A stretch of 14,093 nt of DNA from Verrucomicrobiaceae bacterium (GCA_003820635.1 RPOS01000230.1:1-14093); one strand, 5' to 3'; positions 6,720 through 13,234 are shown, counted from the stretch's first letter. The notes: generated by a model not told the origin, from the letters alone. Program-made: numbers and translations.

Positions 6720-7250
6720 ATGGCTTTTACGTCTGCACCTTCTTATTTTTCCGATCCTGTATTTGGAGGCGATACAGCAGGCGCATTTAACAGCACAGCT
6801 ACCTCTTTAACCAAAACTCCGTTTGGCGCTGGCTCTTCATTTAAACCTACTGGTATGGATCCTTTTTCAATTGGCTTAGGTGTTGCAAGTATTGGGGCAT
6901 CCATCTTTGGCGCCAACAAACAACAGCAAGCAGCAGAAAAACAGGCTAAAGCAACCGAAGAAGCAGCAAAAATAGCTGCAGCCTCAACTGAAAAAGCTGC
7001 TAAAACTGGACTGCAAGCTCAACTTGCCGGACAGCTTGGTGGCTTTGGTCTGGATTACCTTACCTCTCGTTATGAAGGCGGTGCAGGTGGTGCATTAAAT
7101 AGGGTTAACGCAGCAAGAGACGCTGTGCAGCAAGCAAATATTCAAGCGAACAACCCCTCTTTTAATACGTTACGTTCTGTAGAGCGTTACGAAGACCGCC
7201 TTCGGAATGCAATGCCAGGGTATCAACCACCCTCTGCTTTGTTTGTGTGA
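6720..7250 (+). CDS. Putative internal virion protein, T7 gp14 type
   Basis: Residues 46-65 read MDPFSIGLGVASIGASIFGA, a short hydrophobic helix. It is followed at once by an Ala/Lys/Glu/Gln-rich amphipathic helix (65-105), Gly-rich turns and a polar C-terminus. This order is what I know from T7 gp14-like internal virion proteins of podoviruses, which enter the host envelope during DNA ejection. Here it is preceded by a 45-residue Ser/Thr/Phe-rich N-terminal extension. M46 (codon at 6855) is an alternative start that would give the family's usual N-terminus, though neither start has a clear Shine-Dalgarno sequence. Family assignment by pattern only. Confidence 0.6.
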   Translation: MAFTSAPSYFSDPVFGGDTAGAFNSTATSLTKTPFGAGSSFKPTGMDPFSIGLGVASIGASIFGANKQQQAAEKQAKATEEAAKIAAASTEKAAKTGLQAQLAGQLGGFGLDYLTSRYEGGAGGALNRVNAARDAVQQANIQANNPSFNTLRSVERYEDRLRNAMPGYQPPSALFV

Positions 7251-7279
7251 TTTAAAATAAACTTAACTGGTCCAACGCT

Positions 7280-8005
7280 ATGCCCGCCAATAGTTTTGAT
7301 TACTATACAAAGCGCACTACAGGTGATTCATCTAACCTTTCAGATCGCCTTGGGGCGATTGAACAAAAATTAGGTGTTGCGCCAACTAGCGCGTTAGGCA
7401 GCTTCTTTGGTGGAGGAGAAGCCAAGCAGGCCAAGAAAAAAGGCGGCGGTGGCCTTCCAAAAAAATTAAGAAAAATTGGCGATATCCCAATTAAAAATAT
7501 TCGGGAAACAGAAAGAGTAACCGAAGAGTCTGCGCAAGATTACGCCGACTTTCTTGCTGGGCAAGTTAGCCGTGGGGAGCGTAGCCCTATTGAAGCTTCT
7601 GATATGTATGCAGACTTTGGTCTTGCATATAACATTCCAGATGCGTTTAAAACTGCAACTCAATTAGGAAGTCAAGCAGCTGGCCTGGCGCCAGAAGGGA
7701 CTGTAGAAAAGTATCGTCCATTCCAAGAATTTGCAGCACGCTCTCTTGGCATTGGTCTTTCTGCAGAAGATATCAAATCCACCGAAGAAGCGGCACGTGC
7801 CCTTGGGAAGACCTCGCCAGAAGCTTTCACTCAGTTCCTTGGACAGAAGATGTTGTCCTCTCCTGAGTATGTCCGTAAAACCCCCCTGGCATTTGCGGCA
7901 AACCTTCCGTACGGTGGCAAGTACGGCGTCGGGTATCAGACTCCCGATGGCACCTTTACTGGTACTTACCGCTTCAAGCCGCCTTCTACTATTAACTACA
8001 GTTGA
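7280..8005 (+). CDS. 241-residue protein, unknown, with basic Gly/Lys linker
   Basis: After a short N-terminal helix (about 20-33, RLGAIEQKLGV) comes a flexible basic linker at about 45-67 (Gly-rich, with a KKKGGGGLPKKLRK run). A helical acidic domain follows (about 75-205), then a beta-like C-terminus with YGGKYGVGYQTPDGTF. No known domain is recognised and there is no membrane segment. It lies among virion-type genes and lacks a clear ribosome-binding site, like several neighbours with AT-rich leaders. The basic linker could contact DNA or membrane lipid. Confidence 0.7.
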   Translation: MPANSFDYYTKRTTGDSSNLSDRLGAIEQKLGVAPTSALGSFFGGGEAKQAKKKGGGGLPKKLRKIGDIPIKNIRETERVTEESAQDYADFLAGQVSRGERSPIEASDMYADFGLAYNIPDAFKTATQLGSQAAGLAPEGTVEKYRPFQEFAARSLGIGLSAEDIKSTEEAARALGKTSPEAFTQFLGQKMLSSPEYVRKTPLAFAANLPYGGKYGVGYQTPDGTFTGTYRFKPPSTINYS

Positions 8006-8044
8006 TTGCACCTTTTATACTGATAGATAAGAGCTAAAAGAAAA

Positions 8045-8794
8045 ATGGCAGACTCCAATTCACTTGCAGCGTTAATCGCAAAGGCACGTCAAAAAGGTGT
8101 TCAGTTAACTGGTGGTGCCAAAAAAGAACTGACAAAAGCTGTTCAACAGTCAGGCAAGAAAGGACAAGGCAAAAAAATTACTTCAGCAGAATTAAAAGGA
8201 GGCAAGAAAACATTTGCGCAAGCGGGAGGTACGGATTATCTGGCGACTATCGGCCGTACTTATGCGGCAGATAAATTAGCAAAAGATGTTCGCAAGCGCT
8301 TTGAATCGAAAGGTTATACAAAAGAGGGCGGATACTACACTAAGCCTGGAGCAATTACGGAAAGTGTTTTAGGGAAAGCCCAGGGGGCAGGTTATTCTTC
8401 TGATGATATCCGTTCGTACCTTGCAGGTAACTTTGCCCAAAACGAATTAGGTGACCAGGTTTCTAAATTTATTGGCGAAGGAAACTATCAATTAGACCCA
8501 ACATCTGGTCGTTGGTCTAAAAAACCAGCGATTTCCATTGCGGGCGATGGTCTTACGCCTCCAATTAGTCCCGTTGTTTCAGGTACCACTAGCGGAATTT
8601 ACGCTGGAATCAACCCAGATGCGGCTCCTGGCTCAACGGTAGGCGAAATAGAATATGCAACAATGATCGATCCGTATAAGATTCAAGCTAAATCTGCAGA
8701 ACGCCGTACACGCATGGAAACATCCGCAAACCTAGCGCAACAAAGAATTCAGCAAGCCAACTACCTGTACAACTTAATCCCTTCTGCTTTCTAA
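8045..8794 (+). CDS. 249-residue basic protein, unknown virion-associated
   Basis: The N-terminal 70 residues are Lys-, Gly- and Gln-rich (KKGQGKKITSAELKGGKKTF). A helical, Tyr-rich middle domain follows, then a Pro/Thr/Ser linker near 175-200 and a C-terminal amphipathic helix (about 215-245). The start follows a purine-rich AAAAGAAAA rather than a standard Shine-Dalgarno sequence. Not recognised. Length, charge and position fit a minor head or internal protein, but no motif proves it. Confidence 0.7.
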   Translation: MADSNSLAALIAKARQKGVQLTGGAKKELTKAVQQSGKKGQGKKITSAELKGGKKTFAQAGGTDYLATIGRTYAADKLAKDVRKRFESKGYTKEGGYYTKPGAITESVLGKAQGAGYSSDDIRSYLAGNFAQNELGDQVSKFIGEGNYQLDPTSGRWSKKPAISIAGDGLTPPISPVVSGTTSGIYAGINPDAAPGSTVGEIEYATMIDPYKIQAKSAERRTRMETSANLAQQRIQQANYLYNLIPSAF

Positions 8795-8827
8795 GCGTTG
8801 CTGATATAATTAATTTTAGTTAATATC

Positions 8828-8977
8828 ATGGACTTTAATTCTCCTGCTGCAGGCAAGGAAGCCAACAGTGGTTCTCCTTTTGATGTTCAAGGATTTAAAA
8901 ATCTTCTTGACACACTTAAGCAATCAAAAGAGCAGCAAGAAAATAAAGCAAAACCTGTATACAACCCAGAGGAGTAA
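8828..8977 (+). CDS. 49-residue protein sharing a motif with the next gene
   Basis: A short frame between two longer genes: ATG at 8828, TAA at 8975-8977. The last two sense codons and the stop (GAGGAGTAA) double as the ribosome-binding site of the gene at 8980, which supports it as coding and coupled. The product begins MDFNSPAAGKEAN and has one amphipathic helix, residues 17-37, with the pattern F-D-x3-F-K-N-L-L-x2-L-x2-S-K. That pattern recurs in the following protein (see finding). Its own leader is AT-rich without a Shine-Dalgarno sequence. Function unknown. Confidence 0.7.
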   Translation: MDFNSPAAGKEANSGSPFDVQGFKNLLDTLKQSKEQQENKAKPVYNPEE

Positions 8978-8979
8978 AT

Positions 8980-9951
8980 ATGGCTAAGAACAAAGGAGGC
9001 GGCGGTGGCGGCAATAAAGGAGGAGGCGGTGGCGGCGGCGGTGGCGGCGGCAATAAAGGAGGCGGCGGTGGCGGTGGCGGTGGCGGTGGTGGGCAACGCT
9101 CCGCGCCTGCACCAGCCCCTGCTCCCGCACCAAGGCCACCTGCGCCCGCACCAGTTACTGTTTCTGCTCCAAGGCAGAGTGATGGAGGCAATAAAAAAGA
9201 AGATAAAAAACAAGATAAAAAACAAGATAAAAAAGAAGATAAAAAACAAGACAGTCGACCTAACGTTGCAACTGCAACCCGAGCGGTAAATTTTGCGCAG
9301 GCTTATCAATCTATTGCCCAGCCAAAACCAGCAGACAAAAAACAAGAGCGTAATGATGGTGGGGGCAAAAAAGAAGATAAAAAACAAGAGCGTGTTCAAA
9401 CTTTAACTGAGAAAGCAAAAGCTTTGATCTCTGGCGCAACAAGCAAAGGCATTGCCGACCCAAATAGATTCAAAGATATTCTGGGTAAACTCAAAGACCT
9501 AGGCAAAGACAAGAGAGTAGATAATTTACAGACTCAGAAAAAAGAAGCTGTAACTACAGCCAAAAACGCGCTCACACTCCCGGGCAATAATTTAACTCCT
9601 GGATTAGATGACAACAACAGCAACGCTACCTACATTACTGGGTACAGCCAAGAGGACTTAGACGAGCTGCTTGGGAGCTTGCAAGAAGATTATGGTGAAA
9701 AAATTGGAGGCCTTGAATCACAGCTTGGCGACTTAATGGGTCAATTGGGCAAACAGCAACAACAACAACAACAACCTCAAGAGACTGGTGCAAGTGAGTA
9801 CGATGATTGGCTGCAATCTTTTGCAACAGAACAAGACAAGGGTTCTTTTGATCCAAATCTCTTTAGAAACTTACTTGGCGAGCTAGAATCTTCTAAACGT
9901 CGTCAGAAGGATTGGAGTGAGCGTTCAGCAAAAGAGGCTTACAAGTATTAA
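8980..9951 (+). CDS. 323-residue low-complexity Gly/Lys/Gln protein
   Basis: A strong ribosome-binding site (GAGGAG) lies just before the ATG. In order: three poly-Gly blocks separated by Asn-Lys (residues 6-38), an Ala-Pro linker (42-67), a KKED/KKQD tandem repeat (71-91) with a degenerate second copy (119-138), then a more ordered helical half. That half contains motif copies at 157-179, 223-237 and 288-309 and a seven-Gln run at 259-265. No known domain is seen. The disordered, strongly charged N-terminus with short helical motifs resembles a scaffold, tether or DNA-coating protein, all of which are guesses. The end overlaps the next gene by 35 bases in another frame. Confidence 0.75.
   Translation: MAKNKGGGGGGNKGGGGGGGGGGGNKGGGGGGGGGGGGQRSAPAPAPAPAPRPPAPAPVTVSAPRQSDGGNKKEDKKQDKKQDKKEDKKQDSRPNVATATRAVNFAQAYQSIAQPKPADKKQERNDGGGKKEDKKQERVQTLTEKAKALISGATSKGIADPNRFKDILGKLKDLGKDKRVDNLQTQKKEAVTTAKNALTLPGNNLTPGLDDNNSNATYITGYSQEDLDELLGSLQEDYGEKIGGLESQLGDLMGQLGKQQQQQQQPQETGASEYDDWLQSFATEQDKGSFDPNLFRNLLGELESSKRRQKDWSERSAKEAYKY
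8995..9093 (+). repeat. Poly-glycine coding repeat with three AAAGGAGG copies
   Basis: An almost pure GGN repeat encoding 33 residues of Gly broken twice by Asn-Lys. AAAGGAGG, close to the full complement of the 16S rRNA 3' end, occurs at 8992-8999, 9016-9023 and 9055-9062, each time at an NK-GG junction. This makes strong internal anti-SD pairing sites inside a coding region. Confidence 0.8.
9190..9249 (+). repeat. 12-base tandem repeat (KKED/KKQD)
   Basis: Five tandem 12-base units of the form GATAAAAAA(C/G)AA; the first begins AAT. They encode the charged repeat DKKQ/DKKE. Shorter copies recur at about 9331-9345 and 9367-9390. Near identity at the DNA level points to expansion by slippage. 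Confidence 0.8.
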
Positions 9952-10471
9952 AAATACCCAGCCCTCAATAAGCATTGATATCAGTGCTTTTGAAGATTGG
10001 TTTCTTGAGCAGCCAGAGGATGTTCAAGAATCTTTTCATGCATTCTCTTGCGAGAATTATTCTTTTATTGAATGCTTTCTCTACGCCCGCTTCCTTGGTT
10101 ATGTAGGAAACATAATTTCGTGTGAAGCTTGGATCAAGGGACAATACCCAAAGCCAGACCACAGGAAAACGCTTCTTCTAGAAATCGAGGAAATGCGGGA
10201 AGACATCCGCAAACTTCGTGAGGACATTGAAAACCTTGGTGTCAAACGTGATTCAGGCGTTGCTCGTATTGCAGCAATGGAAAAGGAACTACGTGGGACT
10301 ATTAACCAGGTTGAGCAGTACACTTCCATAAAAGATCGCAAAGGCCTGTTAATGGCTGGCGCTGATCGCGCTATTCGGGAGCTAATGTTTATCTTCAAGG
10401 ACGACCCAATTGAGTCGCCTCTTCACGAAGCAAGTATGAGCGTTTGGGCTCGTATGCAACTAGAAGAGTGA
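9917..10471 (+). CDS. Putative terminase small subunit
   Basis: A 184-residue protein: N-terminal helical domain with several aromatic residues (about 20-75), then a long coiled coil (about 82-135, Glu/Arg/Leu heptads such as EEMREDIRKLREDIENL), then a C-terminal helical part (GADRAIRELMFIF). DNA-binding N-terminal domain plus coiled-coil oligomerisation region is the usual TerS plan, and it lies two genes before TerL. TerS would recognise phage DNA for packaging. Sequence families are too diverse to confirm by eye. The GTG start is supported by AAGGA five bases upstream and makes the gene overlap its predecessor by 35 bases in a different frame; no ATG is available before residue 93. Confidence 0.6.
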   Translation: MSVQQKRLTSIKNTQPSISIDISAFEDWFLEQPEDVQESFHAFSCENYSFIECFLYARFLGYVGNIISCEAWIKGQYPKPDHRKTLLLEIEEMREDIRKLREDIENLGVKRDSGVARIAAMEKELRGTINQVEQYTSIKDRKGLLMAGADRAIRELMFIFKDDPIESPLHEASMSVWARMQLEE

Positions 10472-10502
10472 ACCACTACTAAAATAAAAGAAAACAGTTG
10501 CT

Positions 10503-10664
10503 ATGGCCAAAGGTAAAATGCCGCCTCAACTTCTTGAGCACTTCAAGAAAAGGGAGGCCAAAAAAGAAGACGGTAGTGAGATGAACGATAAGGAAAAACG
10601 TCGTGCTGCATTGGACAGGGCACGCAAGTATAAAGATAAAAAGCGCAGTAGAGAAGAAGACTGA
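10503..10664 (+). CDS. 53-residue basic protein with PPQLLEHFKK motif
   Basis: A short gene between TerS-like and TerL: ATG at 10503, TGA at 10662-10664. The product is highly charged, with MPPQLLEHFKKREAK at residues 6-20, a polar turn, and a basic helix (KEKRRAALDRARKYKDKKRSR). I have the impression that PPQLLE.FK small proteins recur in marine phages, without a known role. The charge suggests DNA or RNA binding, and the position suggests a packaging accessory; both are inference. A purine-rich AAAAGAAAA precedes the start rather than a standard ribosome-binding site. An opposite-strand ORF here (10479-10736) is a shadow. Confidence 0.75.
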   Translation: MAKGKMPPQLLEHFKKREAKKEDGSEMNDKEKRRAALDRARKYKDKKRSREED

Positions 10665-10669
10665 GTTAG

Positions 10670-10690
10670 TATTCAATAACTGATTGAATA
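10670..10690 (+). promoter_or_regulatory. Perfect hairpin before the TerL start
   Basis: TATTCAAT (10670-10677) and ATTGAATA (10683-10690) form an 8-bp perfect stem with loop AACTG, ending six bases before the GTG of TerL. No Shine-Dalgarno sequence lies in the usual window; purine-rich AGAAGAAGACTGAG lies just upstream of the hairpin (10652-10665). Folding would bring that tract closer to the GTG. It could also be an operator or processing site. Confidence 0.45.
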
Positions 10691-10696
10691 GTATCC

Positions 10697-12223
10697 GTGC
10701 CTTCTTATCTTCACCTGGCTTATCGAAGGAACGCACGCGCTGCCTCTAAAAACTATTCAATCAAACCTCATAAAGATATTGAGTCCCTCAAAAAAGCACG
10801 AGAGGATTTTGGGTTTTTCTGTGAGTATGTAGCGGACAAACCTCCTGCCCAGCACCACAAAGATTGGCATAGGCACTTTGTAACAGAAGAGGACAGTAGT
10901 TGTCTTTTGCGAATTGCTGGGCCTAACGTCGATCTACTTGCGCCCCGTGGGTCAGCTAAGAGCACCGTCCTGGGCCTCCTGACCGCTTGGGCCATTGGTA
11001 TCCATACACAAGCTAAGAGGCCCTTACAGATCCTCTACTTGTCCTATACGGTTGATATTGCCCGTTCCAAGTCGGCAACCATCAAGCGAATCATTGAAAG
11101 CAAGCGATATCAAGAAGTTTTTCCTGAAGTACGTCTTTTAAAAAACGTCACCAGCAATGAGTACTGGTCAATTGACCACAAGTTTGCTGGCATTGACGTA
11201 ACAGGTGATGAACAGTTTACCCTCTGCGCTGCAGGCCTTAAGGGTTCAGTGACCTCCAAGCGTTCACACCTGGTCATGATTGATGACGCTATTAAATCAG
11301 CCGCAGATATTTCTAACCCTGACATCAGAAAGATGATGCAGGATAACTGGAATGCTGTGATCGCACCCACCATGTTTGAAGGTGCAAGGGCAATTTGCCT
11401 TGGTACGCGCTTCCGACATGACGACATTCATTCCACTACATTCAACGAACAAAACAATTGGACCCAGATTGTCCTCTCGGCCATTCAAAATGATCCCAAG
11501 ACAGGGGATGAACTTTCTTATTGGCCAGACATGTGGTCGTTGGACTACTTAAAGGAAAAGAAAAGGCAAGCACCTATTGCTTTCTCTTTCCAGTACATGA
11601 ACCAAGTCATCAGGCAAAACGAGTTGTCGTTGGCGCCTGAGCTGATTGTAAAAGCGGAAATTTCAACGGAGTTTGACACGCTTGGTATTGGGGTTGACTT
11701 GTCTGCTGGTACTAAGGAAAAGAACGATTACACCGTTATGGTTTTGGGTGGTCGCATTGGCGACCGCATTCATATTATTGACTACCGCCGCTTACGCGTC
11801 ATGGGCAACTTAGAAAAACTAGATGCCCTAAAAGAACTGCTCAACGACTGGTCAATTCTTGGTAAAGATAACGACGGTAATTACTTCCCCACTTATTCCA
11901 CTTGCGACATATGGAGTGAGGCGGTGCAGTACCAGGCATCCCTAGAAGCTGACTTCAAGCGTGTCTGTTTGAACCAAGAGAGTCTTTATAACTTGATCTG
12001 GCACCCGGTCAAAGGCTTCCGTGCTGACAAACTTGCTCGTTTCCGTGGCATTATGGGTATGTTTGAAGACCGGAAGATTGTCTTTAATCGCTACCGTAAT
12101 TTCACCAACATGTTTGAAGAGCTTACAAACTTTGGTGTTAGTAGTCACGATGACTGTGTCGACGCTCTCGTCTGGTTGGTCACTGGTCTAGCTAGAAAAG
12201 GGCAACTTCAGCTTGATTACTAA
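10697..12223 (+). CDS. terL: Terminase large subunit (packaging ATPase-nuclease)
   Basis: Drives phage DNA into the prohead by ATP hydrolysis and cuts the concatemer. The 508-residue length is usual for the family. Visible motifs: a Walker A of the PRG-x2-KST type (LLAPRGSAKST, about 80-90), Walker B LVMIDD (192-197), and a coupling-type motif LGTRFRHDD (235-243). An RNase H-like nuclease follows, with D334 in GVDLSAG, acidic residues near 404-408 (CDIWSE) and HDDCVDAL (484-491). VKGFRADKLAR at 438-448 is also typical. The GTG at 10697 is the only start possible: an in-frame TGA lies 12 bases upstream and no Met occurs before Walker A. No Shine-Dalgarno sequence is in the normal position; a hairpin sits there instead. 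Confidence 0.95.
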   Translation: MPSYLHLAYRRNARAASKNYSIKPHKDIESLKKAREDFGFFCEYVADKPPAQHHKDWHRHFVTEEDSSCLLRIAGPNVDLLAPRGSAKSTVLGLLTAWAIGIHTQAKRPLQILYLSYTVDIARSKSATIKRIIESKRYQEVFPEVRLLKNVTSNEYWSIDHKFAGIDVTGDEQFTLCAAGLKGSVTSKRSHLVMIDDAIKSAADISNPDIRKMMQDNWNAVIAPTMFEGARAICLGTRFRHDDIHSTTFNEQNNWTQIVLSAIQNDPKTGDELSYWPDMWSLDYLKEKKRQAPIAFSFQYMNQVIRQNELSLAPELIVKAEISTEFDTLGIGVDLSAGTKEKNDYTVMVLGGRIGDRIHIIDYRRLRVMGNLEKLDALKELLNDWSILGKDNDGNYFPTYSTCDIWSEAVQYQASLEADFKRVCLNQESLYNLIWHPVKGFRADKLARFRGIMGMFEDRKIVFNRYRNFTNMFEELTNFGVSSHDDCVDALVWLVTGLARKGQLQLDY

Positions 12224-12253
12224 ACCTAGAATTAGAAGAAAAGCATTTTTGTT

Positions 12254-12547
12254 GTGGGTCCGGAATACTTAGCGATTGGCTTGACGGCCATTATTTCCGC
12301 AGTTACTGGTGGTAGCTGGGTTGCAAATAAAATCTTATTGCGCCAAAGCAAAGAGATACAACAATCCTTCAGCTACACTAGTTCTCAAAAGAGAAGGATT
12401 GATATTTTGGAAGACCAAATCAACCGCATGCCAATGGAGTATGTACTTAAAGTTGACTTTTTAAGAGAAATAAAAGAAATGCATGATAATTTTCGCGAAA
12501 TCAATAATAAACTTGATAAGCTTATGGAAAAGATTTTGTCGAAATGA
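12254..12547 (+). CDS. 97-residue single-pass membrane protein with coiled coil
   Basis: GTG start, 30 bases after TerL. One membrane helix at about residues 7-28 (AIGLTAIISAVTGGSWVANKIL) is followed by a charged coiled coil from about 47 to 95 with Leu/Ile heptads, containing MPMEYVLKVDFLREIKEM. A signal-anchor plus coiled coil near the terminase is compatible with an inner-membrane spanin or a holin-type lysis protein, as in T7 where lysis genes flank the terminase, but no diagnostic motif is visible and many phages carry similar proteins of unknown role. The stop overlaps the next start (ATGA). A weak AGAAG lies about 14 bases before the GTG. Confidence 0.7.
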   Translation: MGPEYLAIGLTAIISAVTGGSWVANKILLRQSKEIQQSFSYTSSQKRRIDILEDQINRMPMEYVLKVDFLREIKEMHDNFREINNKLDKLMEKILSK

Positions 12548-12726
12548 GCTACATCCTTGAGGTCCAGGAGGACGAAAACGGAGAGCTGTATATTACGTTT
12601 CCTGAAGAAGTAATTGAAGAGCTGGGCTGGCAGGAAGGAGATATTCTTAACTGGGACGTACGTGGAGAAGGTATCGTAATTTCCAAGGTGCACGAGGCAT
12701 CTGGCTATGAAGTTATAGAAGAGTAG
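12544..12726 (+). CDS. AbrB/MazE-like swapped-hairpin mini-protein
   Basis: A 60-residue acidic protein whose core FPEEVIEELGWQEGDILNW (19-37), followed by a short beta pair (GIVISKV), is the SpoVT/AbrB swapped-hairpin pattern: a proline-started helix, L-G-[WF]-x-x-G-D-x-[IL], then strands. Family members are dimeric DNA-binding regulators or antitoxins. Here the protein is strongly acidic and lacks the basic residues expected for DNA contact, so it may bind a protein partner instead. No toxin-like gene adjoins it. It starts inside the stop of the preceding gene and is therefore coupled to it. Fold assignment is fairly sure; function is not. Confidence 0.75.
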   Translation: MSYILEVQEDENGELYITFPEEVIEELGWQEGDILNWDVRGEGIVISKVHEASGYEVIEE

Positions 12727-12751
12727 AATACAAACAATAGCTAGAAGGCAG

Positions 12752-13234
12752 ATGCGGTATTACGGCGGAGGCCCCGTAGGCATGGGGAACGCAGGAGTTT
12801 TTAATAACTCAAGTATCGGTGGCATTCCCGTGGGAGAAGATCCACGTTTTCCAATGTCCCAAGAACAGTTTTGGAACGAAGCCGACCGAATCAAAATTCA
12901 AAATATTCCTCCAGGGGATGTCCTGAAGCGCTTCAAGGAAATTCACGGGCCAAAATTAAAAGGTGCGTCCGTGCCTGTCAGTGATCCAATGGGATCGATT
13001 GGTAATCTGGGCGGCCTTCAAAATGCACAGTTTTTTGGGGGTCCCCAGTACGGACAGGCATTTGAGCCAATTAGCATGGATCCTCCGTATTCAGCGCAAG
13101 AACGTGCAGATGATCAAATCCTTCTTCGCTCTTTGCAAAAAGGCGAAATGGGGACTGGCCCGCAAATTGATAAAGCAATTCAAGATATTATGCAACGCAC
13201 TAGCATGGGTGGCACTGGCTTGCGAGGCGTCTAA
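12752..13234 (+). CDS. 160-residue Gly/Pro-rich protein, unknown
   Basis: AGAAGG eight bases... a near-standard ribosome-binding site (12741-12746) precedes the ATG. The N-terminus is Gly/Asn-rich (YYGGGPVGMGNAGVF). A helical segment lies at about 35-65 (SQEQFWNEADRIKIQ, GDVLKRFKEI), then a Gly/Pro-rich stretch and a polar helical C-terminus ending in a Gly-rich tail. No known domain. It sits between the AbrB-like gene and the portal cassette. Its stop overlaps the next start (TAATG). A 104-codon frame in another phase (12963-13277) overlaps it and the following gene and is rejected. Confidence 0.75.
   Translation: MRYYGGGPVGMGNAGVFNNSSIGGIPVGEDPRFPMSQEQFWNEADRIKIQNIPPGDVLKRFKEIHGPKLKGASVPVSDPMGSIGNLGGLQNAQFFGGPQYGQAFEPISMDPPYSAQERADDQILLRSLQKGEMGTGPQIDKAIQDIMQRTSMGGTGLRGV

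Noticed and set aside
9190..9249. A-runs as a possible programmed frameshift site
   Set aside because: The six-A runs are in the phase AAA AAA G, not the standard slippery phase, and no overlapping frame downstream would make a sensible extended product.
8887..9399. Long minus-strand ORFs rich in Phe or Pro opposite the low-complexity gene
   Set aside because: They are the complement of GGN and AAA-rich repeats, which rarely contain stop codons in any frame; there is no start signal.
10479..10736. An 85-codon minus-strand ORF between TerS-like and TerL
   Set aside because: It is antisense to the lysine-rich 53-residue gene and runs into TerL; the Phe/Leu-rich product is the typical mirror of Lys codons.
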